Source: DASTYK01 sp964384585 (lineage in GTDB: Bacteria; Gemmatimonadota; Gemmatimonadetes; Longimicrobiales; RSA9). Taken from it: a DNA stretch of 64,000 nt. The stretch spans positions 1 through 64,000 of the forward strand of contig CAYLME010000001.1 in assembly GCA_964384585.1 (NCBI GenBank), read 5' to 3'. This document shows positions 17,915 through 25,157 of this stretch, in pieces (within the stretch, counting starts at the first letter, position 1; each line of letters starts with the position of its first letter). The translations under genes were made by a program, and so were the position numbers. The notes under the pieces are model-generated. The model saw only the letters and a list, made by a program, of their open reading frames with translations. It searched no databases and was not told the origin of the DNA.

Positions 17915-18640
17915 ATGACGAATTCCAGTGACCGCGCGCGCCTGCTTCCGGCAGTCGTCCTCGCGCTCGGCGCAGTCCTGGCCGCGACGATCTTCGGCGC
18001 ATTCTTCCACAGCTCACGGGCATCACGCGACACTGTGCAGGTGACGGGCGCAGCCAGTGAGCGCTTCACGTCGGACATCATCAAGTGGCAGCTCATGCTG
18101 GCTCGCCAGGTCGATGCTTCCGTGTTGCCGAGCGGCTACGCGCAGCTTCGTGACGACGTGGCGCGCGTCCGCTCACAACTGCGCAGCGCCGGCATTGCCG
18201 ACAGCGCCGTAAGCGTGCAGCCCGTGAGCGCGAACCCGGTCTACAACCAGACCGGCACGATCAATTCGTATCAGGTCGTGCAGGGCATCACGGTAGTGTC
18301 GGCGGATCTGGACGGTGTGGAGCGCTGGGCAATGGATCCGGGCACACTGCTCGGCGACGGCGTCGTGATGCAGGGCTCGCAGCTCGAGTACTTCTATTCC
18401 GGCCTGGATACCCTGAAGCACAGCCTGCTGGCGGCCGCGACCCGGGACGCGCAGCGCCGCGCTGGCGAGATCGCGCGCAGCGCGGATCGTGAGGTCGGCT
18501 CCATCGTGAGTGCGCGGGCCGGTGTGTTCCAGATCAACGAGCCGTATGCGAACGAGGTGTCCGCGTACGGCATGTACAATACGGGCACGCGCGAGAAACA
18601 GATCACCGTCACCGTCCACAGCACCTTCAACCTGAACTGA
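17915..18640 (+). CDS. SIMPL-domain periplasmic/membrane-anchored protein
   Basis: A 241-residue protein with one N-terminal membrane helix ('LLPAVVLALGAVLAATIFGA') followed by a SIMPL (DUF541) domain: 'VQVTGAASERFTSDIIKWQL', an internal Tyr/Asn-rich strand, 'QGITVVSADLDGVERW' and 'RREAGEIARS'-like 'QRRAGEIARSADREVG', ending 'EKQITVTVHSTFNLN'. SIMPL proteins are envelope proteins linked to oxidative stress or signalling, with no defined reaction. The ATG at 17915 is preceded by GGGCACGAG. An ATG at 17885 is also possible. It converges on the acylase gene with 22 bases between stops. Confidence 0.85.
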   Translation: MTNSSDRARLLPAVVLALGAVLAATIFGAFFHSSRASRDTVQVTGAASERFTSDIIKWQLMLARQVDASVLPSGYAQLRDDVARVRSQLRSAGIADSAVSVQPVSANPVYNQTGTINSYQVVQGITVVSADLDGVERWAMDPGTLLGDGVVMQGSQLEYFYSGLDTLKHSLLAAATRDAQRRAGEIARSADREVGSIVSARAGVFQINEPYANEVSAYGMYNTGTREKQITVTVHSTFNLN

Positions 18641-18662
18641 CGCGGGCCCGGGCGCGGCGGAT

Positions 18663-20780
18663 TCAGGGCACCCAGCCCGACGAGTCCGCCGCCGGCTTCA
18701 TTCTTCCCGCGGCCATCAGCTGCGCCTGATCGAAGAAGTGTGGTGATGCAGGGTGGCCGCTCTGCCCGAACACCGTGACACTTCGCGACTGCGCGCGCGG
18801 TCCCAGCTCGACGACACTGCTCCACGTGATCCCGGTCGTCAGCTGACGTTGCTCGCCCCAGGCCGGGCCGTGTGGTGCCGCCCCGAACAGTGACCCGGTC
18901 CATGCCGGTGCGCCCGGCAGCGGCACGCCGGTGCTGTCACCGCCGGGAATCGCGCCTGCGCGCTCCAGGCGGTTCGCGGCACCCCACACCACGTCCTGAC
19001 GCTCCCAGCGTCGCTGCACGCGCTCCAGCGCCCATACGAGCGCATCCGTGAGCGGCCACTCGCGTGCCTGGCCGACGGTCGGGCTGCGCAGCCGTTCCTG
19101 CCACGTGACGAACCACGTCATCTCGGGCGAGTCGACGTCTGCCTCGCCGTCCCATTCGCGCAGCTGGTGTATCGCGTCATCCAGCGGCAGTACGCCCCAC
19201 GGATCGACGGCGCCGCGCTGCTCGTACTCGTTGATGAGCCGCCGGACGGCGACGTCGGCGAGCGGGACGTGCACGTCGAAGGCGACTGCCTCGAGTGTCC
19301 CGGCCGTCCACGCCTGCGCAGCGGCCATGAGCTGGCGCGCACGGAGCGCGCGTTGTGTGTCTCCTTCGGGCGCCATGTACCCGGGGTAGCTGTCGCGCGC
19401 CAGGTTGTACCCGGATGCCGTGACGAGGAATGGCGTGCCAGCGGCGCTCTGGATCCAGCCGCTTGCGGGATCGAGCAGTTCAGGCAGCTCCTCGAGCCGG
19501 TGGTAGCCGTCCCATGCGCTTGCTGGTGTACTGCCGTCCAGCGGGCCGGACGGATCGACGCTGTTGTGGCGCCGCGGGACTGCGCTGCCGTGCACGTAGT
19601 AGATGCTGCCGGCCGCATCCGCATAGGTCGTGTTGAGTCCGGTGAGTGCGGTGTGCGCGAGCGCGGCGCGGAACTCCTCGATCGACGTCGCGCGATTCAT
19701 CGCGTACCACTGCTGCAGCGAGCCGCCCTCCGTCATGCGCGCGAACTGCACGGCGATCGCCGTGGTGTCGTCGAGGCGGGCGACGACGGGCCCATACCCG
19801 GTTCGCAGGAAGGTGTACGGTCGCCGGACCACGCCGGTCGTCGTATTCACTGCGATCGTATCCGTGAACAGCTCCGCGCGGCGCCACTCTCCGTTCCAGC
19901 GGTACGCGAGCGGGTCGTCCGGGTTCGAGAAGCGCAGCAGCCACGCGTCCTGTGTGTCGCCACCGCCCTCAGTGTGAGCCCACGCGTGTCGCGGTCCATG
20001 CCCTGCGCGGATCACGGGCGTCCCCAGCGTCGCATAGCCACTGACCTGCCAGCCTTCGCCGCTGCGGAGATGCGCCTCGTACACGCGGCCCGCTCCGTAG
20101 AACGGCCGGTCGAGACTGTGCAGGAGGAGTGCGTGCTGCGTCTCCGAGCGACCGGGTGCGATCGCGATCGCGAGCGATGCTCGATCACCGTGTGCGCCCG
20201 TGGCCGCACTGTCGTAGCGGGCGAGTGCGGTTGCCGCGCCCGGTAGTGAGGCAGCGTCGACTTCCGCATCTCCGAGCACGACCCCGTCGACCACCGTACC
20301 GGGCGCCACGGCCCGCGCGAGTGCGAAGAGGTGCCAGGGCTCGAATCGGCCGAGCAGCCGTGGCCGCACGTCGGGATGCGTCGCTGCGTAATGGTTCATG
20401 CCGGCCGTGAACGCATCCCAGACGCGACGGCGCTCCGCCGGTTCCGCCTCGTACTCTGCGCGCGCGAGCCGCGGGACTTCGAATGCGGCCGCGATCAGGT
20501 CGCCCGCGAGTGACGCGTCACCGTAGAGGTTGGCTGCGCGGCCGATCGCATGGATGACGTCATCCTCGATCTGGCGGAATTCGTCCTGTGCCTGTGCGTA
20601 GCCGAGACCGAATGCGACGGCAGCGTCGGTCTCACCGTGAATGGTCGGTACGCCCCACGCGTCGCGCTCGATGGTGTAACGCCCCGCCTGTGCGGGGCCG
20701 CCGCCGCCGGTCAGGCGCTGCAGCGCGGTACACGAGGTCAGCAGCAGCAGCGCGGGCAGAATCAGTCGGGCCTTGAACAA
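18663..20780 (-). CDS. Penicillin-acylase-family (Ntn-hydrolase) lipoprotein
   Basis: A 705-residue member of the penicillin amidase / acyl-homoserine lactone acylase family. The best start is TTG at 20780, preceded at good spacing by GGAGG. It gives a lipoprotein signal 'FKARLILPALLLLTSC' with Cys17. The alpha-chain part has 'IERDAWGVPTIHGETDAAVA' and 'FGLGYAQAQDEF'. The autocatalytic junction appears at 'GDRASLAIAIAPG', making Ser202 the likely nucleophile, followed by 'YEAHLRSGEGWQVSGYATLG', 'HAWAHTEGGGDTQD' and 'GLNTTYADAAGSIYY'. The usual Ser-Asn after the cleavage site is Ser-Leu here. Members cleave amide bonds of beta-lactams, lactones or lipopeptides; the substrate cannot be told. 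Confidence 0.85.
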   Translation of the reverse strand: MFKARLILPALLLLTSCTALQRLTGGGGPAQAGRYTIERDAWGVPTIHGETDAAVAFGLGYAQAQDEFRQIEDDVIHAIGRAANLYGDASLAGDLIAAAFEVPRLARAEYEAEPAERRRVWDAFTAGMNHYAATHPDVRPRLLGRFEPWHLFALARAVAPGTVVDGVVLGDAEVDAASLPGAATALARYDSAATGAHGDRASLAIAIAPGRSETQHALLLHSLDRPFYGAGRVYEAHLRSGEGWQVSGYATLGTPVIRAGHGPRHAWAHTEGGGDTQDAWLLRFSNPDDPLAYRWNGEWRRAELFTDTIAVNTTTGVVRRPYTFLRTGYGPVVARLDDTTAIAVQFARMTEGGSLQQWYAMNRATSIEEFRAALAHTALTGLNTTYADAAGSIYYVHGSAVPRRHNSVDPSGPLDGSTPASAWDGYHRLEELPELLDPASGWIQSAAGTPFLVTASGYNLARDSYPGYMAPEGDTQRALRARQLMAAAQAWTAGTLEAVAFDVHVPLADVAVRRLINEYEQRGAVDPWGVLPLDDAIHQLREWDGEADVDSPEMTWFVTWQERLRSPTVGQAREWPLTDALVWALERVQRRWERQDVVWGAANRLERAGAIPGGDSTGVPLPGAPAWTGSLFGAAPHGPAWGEQRQLTTGITWSSVVELGPRAQSRSVTVFGQSGHPASPHFFDQAQLMAAGRMKPAADSSGWVP

Positions 20781-21077
20781 ACGGGACCTCCGGTGATGCA
20801 CGATCCGCGTCCGGCACCGGCGGCGGCCGCCGGCGGGAGGCGCGAACGTACCTGCCGACGCCGCCCCGGTCCAGCGCCATGTGGTCGCATTCTGCCGCGG
20901 TCGATCCGGACTCTGCGTCGGCCCGGGATCCCGCATCGGGCGCTCCACCTGGCTGCAGGCGTCAGCGGGCGCCGGCGATCCCGGTGCTCCTGCCGATGGC
21001 CTCACACGCGAACGCCGCCTGAATCCGGCACGGATGTGCGCGCGTATGGTGAGGAGCACATTCGACCGGAGGGGTCC

Positions 21078-21272
21078 ATGGGTTTCAGGCTGTTGACGGG
21101 CGGCGTACTCGCGGTGATCGGTCTGATCACGGTCAAACTGCTGCTCGGGCTGTTCGGCTTCGTCGCTGGCGTGTTCGGGTTCCTGTTCTTCAAGGTCCTG
21201 CCGATCGTGCTGATCGGGTGGATCATCATGCGGGTCGTCAGAGCGTTCCGCGATCGGCCCGAGCACGCGTAA
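21078..21272 (+). CDS. Small membrane protein of unknown function
   Basis: A 64-residue protein with a strong ribosome site (CGGAGGGGTCC) before the ATG. It is almost entirely hydrophobic: two back-to-back membrane helices, 'LLTGGVLAVIGLITVKLLL' and 'FGFLFFKVLPIVLIGWIIM', ending in a basic tail 'RVVRAFRDRP'. No family was recognised. The intergenic region to the divergent acylase gene (20781-21077) holds no other gene. A terminator follows at 21293. Confidence 0.65.
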   Translation: MGFRLLTGGVLAVIGLITVKLLLGLFGFVAGVFGFLFFKVLPIVLIGWIIMRVVRAFRDRPEHA

Positions 21273-21292
21273 ACGACAGTGAAGTAAGCAGA

Positions 21293-21327
21293 ACGGCCGC
21301 CCGCGCTGCTCCGTGGGCGGCCGTTTC
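21293..21327 (+). terminator. Hairpin terminator after the small membrane protein
   Basis: A perfect 10-bp stem, ACGGCCGCCC (21293-21302) with GGGCGGCCGT (21315-21324), is followed by TTC. The T run is short, but the stem is strong and correctly placed 20 bases after the stop. Confidence 0.7.
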
Positions 21328-21408
21328 GTGCTGGTGGGCATCCGGCTTGCATTCTCTTCGCGCGCGTGCGGCTGAAGTCAATACAAACCTGTTGGGAAAG
21401 GGACTCCC

Positions 21409-21666
21409 ATGAGCATCCTCTGGATGATCCTGATCGGCCTTATCGCCGGTGCGATCGCGAAGCTGATCATGCCGGGCAAGGATCCGGGCGGCATCATCGT
21501 CACGATCATCATCGGTATCATCGGCTCGGTGATCGGCGGCTTTATCCTCGGCATGTTCTCCGGTGAGCGCGGCTTCGGCCCTGCCGGTATCATCGGTTCG
21601 ATTCTCGGCGCTCTGCTCGTGCTCTGGGTCTACCGGAGGTTCGCGGCGCGGTCGACGACCGTATAG
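21409..21666 (+). CDS. GlsB/YeaQ/YmgE-family stress membrane protein
   Basis: An 85-residue 'transglycosylase-associated' protein. It has three glycine-rich membrane helices: 'ILWMILIGLIAGAIAKLIM', 'GGIIVTIIIGIIGSVIGGFI' and 'AGIIGSILGALLVLWVYRRF'. The family hallmark 'AGAIAKLIMPGKDPGG' lies after helix 1. Homologues are small general-stress or envelope proteins of unknown mechanism; despite the old name there is no transglycosylase motif. The ATG follows GGGAAAGGG. It converges on murB with 3 bases between stops. Confidence 0.92.
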   Translation: MSILWMILIGLIAGAIAKLIMPGKDPGGIIVTIIIGIIGSVIGGFILGMFSGERGFGPAGIIGSILGALLVLWVYRRFAARSTTV

Positions 21667-21669
21667 CGG

Positions 21670-22605
21670 TCAGAACTCGCCGATGAATCCGATTTCGGTG
21701 CGCAGCTCGTAACCGAGCTCACGTGCGACTGTCTCCTGGGCGAGGTCGATCAGGCCCCGCACCTCGGCGGCAGTCGCACCGCCGAAATTCACGATGATGT
21801 TCGCATGCTTGTGGAAGATGCCCGCATTGCCGAGCACGCGACCCTTCAATCCTACCTGATCGATCAGCCGCCCCGCACCCACCCCTTCGATCTTCTGGAA
21901 GATCGATCCCGCACTCGGGTATAGCCACAGGTCGGGGTGTCGCTCGTCTCGCCATGCCAGGTTCTCGCGCATGTTCCAGCGCAACCACTCGGAATCAGCC
22001 GGCGTCAGACGGAACGTCGCACTCAGCACGATGTCGTTTCGGTCGTGCAGGATGCTGTAGTCGTAGCCGAACCGGAAGTACTCCCTGTCGACCGTGCTGC
22101 GCTCGCCTTCCTCGGTCAGGATCTCGGCTGATTCGAGGACCTCTTCGATGAAGCAGGTGCGCTCACGCTCGGGCGGTGGCGACAGGAAGTGCAGGTTCTG
22201 CCACAGCGCCCCGCCCACGGTACTCGGAATCCCGACATAGTGCTGCAGTCCCTCCAGACCGTGCGCGACCGACTCGACGATCAGGTGCGGAAACACCTGC
22301 ACTCCTGCACCCGCACGCACACGTACGTCGTCGATGAACTCGATGCCGTCCACCTCACAACGGATCACGACGCCGCGGAATCCGCGGTCACCTACGAGGA
22401 TGTTGGCACCAGTCCCGAGCAGGAAGTGCGGCAGCTCGATCTCGCGCGCTGCGAGCACCGCAGCTGCAAGCTCATCCGCATTGCGCGCGCGATAGAACAG
22501 GTCGGCCCGCCCGCCGATCCTGAACGTCGTGTATGGCGCGAGCGGCACATCCCGCTCGATGCAGTCGTTCCCGACGCGCGCTATGAACGCTTCCTGCTTT
22601 GTCAT
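21670..22605 (-). CDS. murB: UDP-N-acetylenolpyruvoylglucosamine reductase
   Basis: MurB, the FAD/NADPH enzyme making UDP-MurNAc for peptidoglycan. From ATG 22605 it has 311 residues; an in-frame GTG at 22656 would add 17. The FAD domain shows 'PYTTFRIGGRADLFY', 'HFLLGTGANILVGDRGFRG' and 'LQHYVGIPSTVGGALWQN'. The catalytic region contains 'PSAGSIFQKIEG' with the proton-donor Ser, 'GNAGIFHKHANIIVNFGGAT' and the terminal 'RTEIGFIGEF' with the catalytic Glu. The 'SAGSIF' form marks the shorter type II enzyme. It is not in a dcw cluster here but stands alone beside stress genes. Confidence 0.94.
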   Translation of the reverse strand: MTKQEAFIARVGNDCIERDVPLAPYTTFRIGGRADLFYRARNADELAAAVLAAREIELPHFLLGTGANILVGDRGFRGVVIRCEVDGIEFIDDVRVRAGAGVQVFPHLIVESVAHGLEGLQHYVGIPSTVGGALWQNLHFLSPPPERERTCFIEEVLESAEILTEEGERSTVDREYFRFGYDYSILHDRNDIVLSATFRLTPADSEWLRWNMRENLAWRDERHPDLWLYPSAGSIFQKIEGVGAGRLIDQVGLKGRVLGNAGIFHKHANIIVNFGGATAAEVRGLIDLAQETVARELGYELRTEIGFIGEF

Positions 22606-22701
22606 CCGATCGATCCCATTGACGGCACTGTGTGAACCGGGCAGTCGCTCCTTCACGTCATTCTACACCGTCACGACCCGTGCCAACCACCCATCATCAA
22701 G

Positions 22702-22731
22702 AAGGGGCGTGCCCGTACGGACACGCCCCTT
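22702..22731 (-). terminator. Hairpin terminator after the SWIB-domain gene
   Basis: A perfect 10-bp stem, AAGGGGCGTG (22702-22711) with CACGCCCCTT (22722-22731), lies 22 bases past the stop of the SWIB gene. The minus-strand continuation is CTTGATG, so the T run is weak. It separates that gene from murB. Confidence 0.7.
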
Positions 22732-22753
22732 CCTGCAACAGCATGAACGACGA

Positions 22754-23320
22754 CTACTTGAGGTGCTTGTTCACCAGCGCGGTCATCTCGAACATCGAGA
22801 CCTTGCTCTTGCCACCGAAGACCTTCTTCAGCTTGTCATCGGCGTTGATCATGCGGCGCTCACGCGCATCCTGCAGCCCATTGCGCTTGATGTACGCCCA
22901 GACCTTCTTCGTGACCTCGGTGCGCGGCATCGGCGTATCGCCGACCACCGCACCCAGCTCCGAGCTCGGCGTCATCGGCTTCATGAATGCCGGGTTCGGT
23001 GCACGCTTGCGAGTGGACTTCTTGGCAGCCTTCTTCGCCGTCTTCCTGGCGGCCTTCTTCGCAGGCGACTTCTTCGCTGCCGACTTCTTCGCGGCCTTCT
23101 TCGCAGTCTTCTTCGCTGCACCGCGACGCGCTGTCGACTTCTTGGCTGCACTGCGACGCGTCGTCTTCTTCGCTGCGCCGCGCTTCGCCGTCTTCTTCGC
23201 TGCGCCGCGCTTCGCGGTCTTCTTCGCAGCACCGCGCTTCGCGGTCTTCTTGGCAGCCTTCTTTGCCGGCCGCCTTGCGCTCTTCTTCGCCGCCTTCTTC
23301 GCGGCCTTCCTCGTCGCCAT
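22754..23320 (-). CDS. SWIB/MDM2-domain protein with histone-H1-like Lys/Ala tail
   Basis: A 188-residue protein. Residues 1-108 are a low-complexity Lys/Ala/Arg tail (MATRKAAKKAAKKSARRPAK and on) with a repeated AAKKTAKRG unit, like eukaryotic H1 and bacterial H1-like DNA-compacting proteins. Residues ~112-188 form a SWIB/MDM2 domain: 'NPAFMKPMTPSSELGAVV', 'TEVTKKVWAYIKRNGLQD', 'RMINADDKLKKVFGG' and 'VSMFEMTALVNKHLK'. SWIB domains occur in eukaryotic BAF60b remodelling factors and in chlamydial proteins. The likely role is a nucleoid-associated DNA-binding protein; this is inference. The start ATG 23320 follows AGGAG at 6 bases; an ATG two codons earlier is less well placed. Confidence 0.9.
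   Translation of the reverse strand: MATRKAAKKAAKKSARRPAKKAAKKTAKRGAAKKTAKRGAAKKTAKRGAAKKTTRRSAAKKSTARRGAAKKTAKKAAKKSAAKKSPAKKAARKTAKKAAKKSTRKRAPNPAFMKPMTPSSELGAVVGDTPMPRTEVTKKVWAYIKRNGLQDARERRMINADDKLKKVFGGKSKVSMFEMTALVNKHLK
23175..23255. repeat. Three 27-bp tandem repeats inside the H1-like tail
   Basis: Units at 23175-23201, 23202-23228 and 23229-23255 differ by only 1-4 bases, starting with the form GCGCCGCGCTTCGCCGTCTT and ending TCTTCGCT. On the minus strand they encode AAKKTAKRG three times. A more diverged copy lies at 23148-23174 (AKKTTRRSA). The repeat is in frame, so gain or loss of units would only change tail length. Confidence 0.9.
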
Positions 23321-23452
23321 GTACATCTCCTGGTTGGGTGAGTGAGAGCTGTGGCGATCATCTCTCTGGTGGGCACAAAAATGCTTAGCTTCCCTCTGGT
23401 ACGCAACAATTAAATTGCGCCCTCGCCACTCTGGTGGGCGCGTGGTTCCCGG

Positions 23453-24238
23453 ATGCAGAACCGGAGGGACGTGGAAGTGGTGAGCGAGGAGCACAGCAGC
23501 AACCGTCCGGACGCATGGCGGAAGGTGCACGAGTCGCCTCCCCTCGGAGAGGACGATGTGCATGTCTGGCTCGTGCGTGTGCCGCCTGCCCGTGAGGGTG
23601 AATTGCCACTTCCGGACAGGCCGTCGCGAGTGCCCACACTCTCGAGCGGAGGGCCGCCGCCGCTCTCGAGCGACGAACTGGCGCGTGCACGCTCGCTTGC
23701 TGAACCGGCCCGCTCGCGCTTCGTGGCCGCGCGTACCGCACTGCGTGAGCGCCTGGCCGACTACCTCGGATGCGCCGCCTGTGACGTCGGTTTCGACTAT
23801 GGCGACATGGGGAAACCGCACCTGCGGACGCATGAGCGCCTGCACTTCAGTGTCGCACACGCCGGTGACCTCGCCCTCCTCGCCTTTGCCCGCGCGGCCC
23901 CCGTGGGCGTCGACATCGAGCGCCTGCGCACGGTGGCCAGACGCGAGCGCATCGCGCGCCGTGTGCTCGCAGCGGACTCTGCCGAAGCGCTCATGGGCGT
24001 GTCACCCCAGGAACGGGACGAGGCATTCGTCTGGGCGTGGACGCAAAGGGAGGCGTATGTGAAGGCGATCGGCAGCGGTGTACTGCGCTCGCCGGACCCG
24101 CTGCCCTTCGTGTGGCCGCCGCGTGCATACGGCAGTGCGGGCTGGCAGGTGACGCCGATTCCCATCGTCGCCGGCTACCACGCGTGCCTCGTCGTGCACG
24201 GCCCGCCGCGCACGGTGGAGTTGTTGCGAAGCTTCTAG
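23453..24238 (+). CDS. 4'-phosphopantetheinyl transferase (Sfp type)
   Basis: A 261-residue enzyme of the Sfp/AcpT family, which loads the phosphopantetheine arm of CoA onto acyl or peptidyl carrier proteins. Motifs are 'GKPHLRTHERLHFSVAHAGD' (P1/P1a), 'APVGVDIERLR' (metal-binding Asp-x-Glu) and 'WAWTQREAYVKAIGSG' (Trp..Glu..Lys). The N-terminal ~45 residues are unusually Pro/Asp-rich; an internal GTG is possible. No NRPS, PKS or carrier protein is in the window, so the target is elsewhere. It is divergent from the SWIB gene and converges on psd with 7 bases between stops. Confidence 0.9.
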   Translation: MQNRRDVEVVSEEHSSNRPDAWRKVHESPPLGEDDVHVWLVRVPPAREGELPLPDRPSRVPTLSSGGPPPLSSDELARARSLAEPARSRFVAARTALRERLADYLGCAACDVGFDYGDMGKPHLRTHERLHFSVAHAGDLALLAFARAAPVGVDIERLRTVARRERIARRVLAADSAEALMGVSPQERDEAFVWAWTQREAYVKAIGSGVLRSPDPLPFVWPPRAYGSAGWQVTPIPIVAGYHACLVVHGPPRTVELLRSF

Positions 24239-24245
24239 GGCGAGC

Positions 24246-25157
24246 TCAGGGCATCTTCCGCGCGATCACACTGCCCAGCCGGATCGCGTCGCCGGCGGTC
24301 AGTTGCTCGAGCTGCACACTGCTCTCGAACAGCAGTACGACCGTCGAGCCGAGATGGAACGCCATGAGCTCGGCGCCCCGCGCGACCTCGACGCCCGGCT
24401 CGTAGCGACGCTCCTCGATGGCGTGCGTGCCGCGGTTCGTGACCCAGCCGTGCGGGCCGCCGTTCCACACCGGATCGAACGCCGCGGAAATGCGTCCCAC
24501 GTTGTACGCGCCCACAGCCACGACTGCGACCCTGCCGAGATCGCTGTCGATCGTGCAGAGGAGGCGCTCGTTGCGGGGGAACAGCCGATCGACGTGCGTG
24601 ACGGCAGGTGCGTTCACCGGGAAGAGCGCGCCGGGCACGTGGCGCGCGCGCCGGATCACGCCCCCGCAGGGTGCGTGGATGCGATGGTAGTGCCGCGGAC
24701 TGAGGTAGAGAGTGAGAAACGCGCCGTCGTCATAGCGCCGGGCTTCCTCCTCCTCGGCGAGCAGGTCCCGAACGGTGTACGTGCGTCCCTTTGCCTGCAG
24801 CAGTGTGCCACCCCGTATCGTACCCGACTGACCGACGACGCCGTCCACCGGTGATCCTGCGACGTCTGCCGCCTCCGGCCACGACCGTACACCGGGCCGG
24901 AGGCGGCGAACGAAGAACCGGTTGATCGAGGGATACTCCTCGAGCGGCAGCTCGGCCTCGGTGGTGTCGATGCCCGTCGCGCGCGCGAAGGCGCCGAGCA
25001 CTGCCCGTCGGACGCGCCGTGGCAGCGGCGTATCAGCGATACGTCCGAAGCCGCGCGAGAAGAGTCCCTGCGGCAGGTAACCCATGAGGCGCAGCGTCGC
25101 ACGCCAGTGCATGGGCGGCAGGTCGGGCGAAACGTCGGGTATTCTCTCTTCGGTCAC
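24246..25157 (-). CDS. psd: Phosphatidylserine decarboxylase
   Basis: A 303-residue Psd proenzyme that makes phosphatidylethanolamine. Family marks are 'YPSINRFFVRRLRPGVR', 'VAGSPVDGVVGQSG', the HxxH element 'LSPRHYHRIHAP', and the self-cleavage site LGST at 269-272 ('FHLGSTVVLLFE'), where Ser271 becomes the pyruvoyl group. It starts from GTG 25157, overlapping the stop of the upstream glycosyltransferase by 4 bases. It is therefore translated from the treT-type transcript. No pssA is in the window. Confidence 0.94.
   Translation of the reverse strand: MTEERIPDVSPDLPPMHWRATLRLMGYLPQGLFSRGFGRIADTPLPRRVRRAVLGAFARATGIDTTEAELPLEEYPSINRFFVRRLRPGVRSWPEAADVAGSPVDGVVGQSGTIRGGTLLQAKGRTYTVRDLLAEEEEARRYDDGAFLTLYLSPRHYHRIHAPCGGVIRRARHVPGALFPVNAPAVTHVDRLFPRNERLLCTIDSDLGRVAVVAVGAYNVGRISAAFDPVWNGGPHGWVTNRGTHAIEERRYEPGVEVARGAELMAFHLGSTVVLLFESSVQLEQLTAGDAIRLGSVIARKMP

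Noticed and set aside
23000..23315. Possible mobile or foreign low-complexity DNA
   Set aside because: The CTTCTTCGC-rich text is explained fully by the Lys/Ala codons of the SWIB protein's tail on the minus strand.
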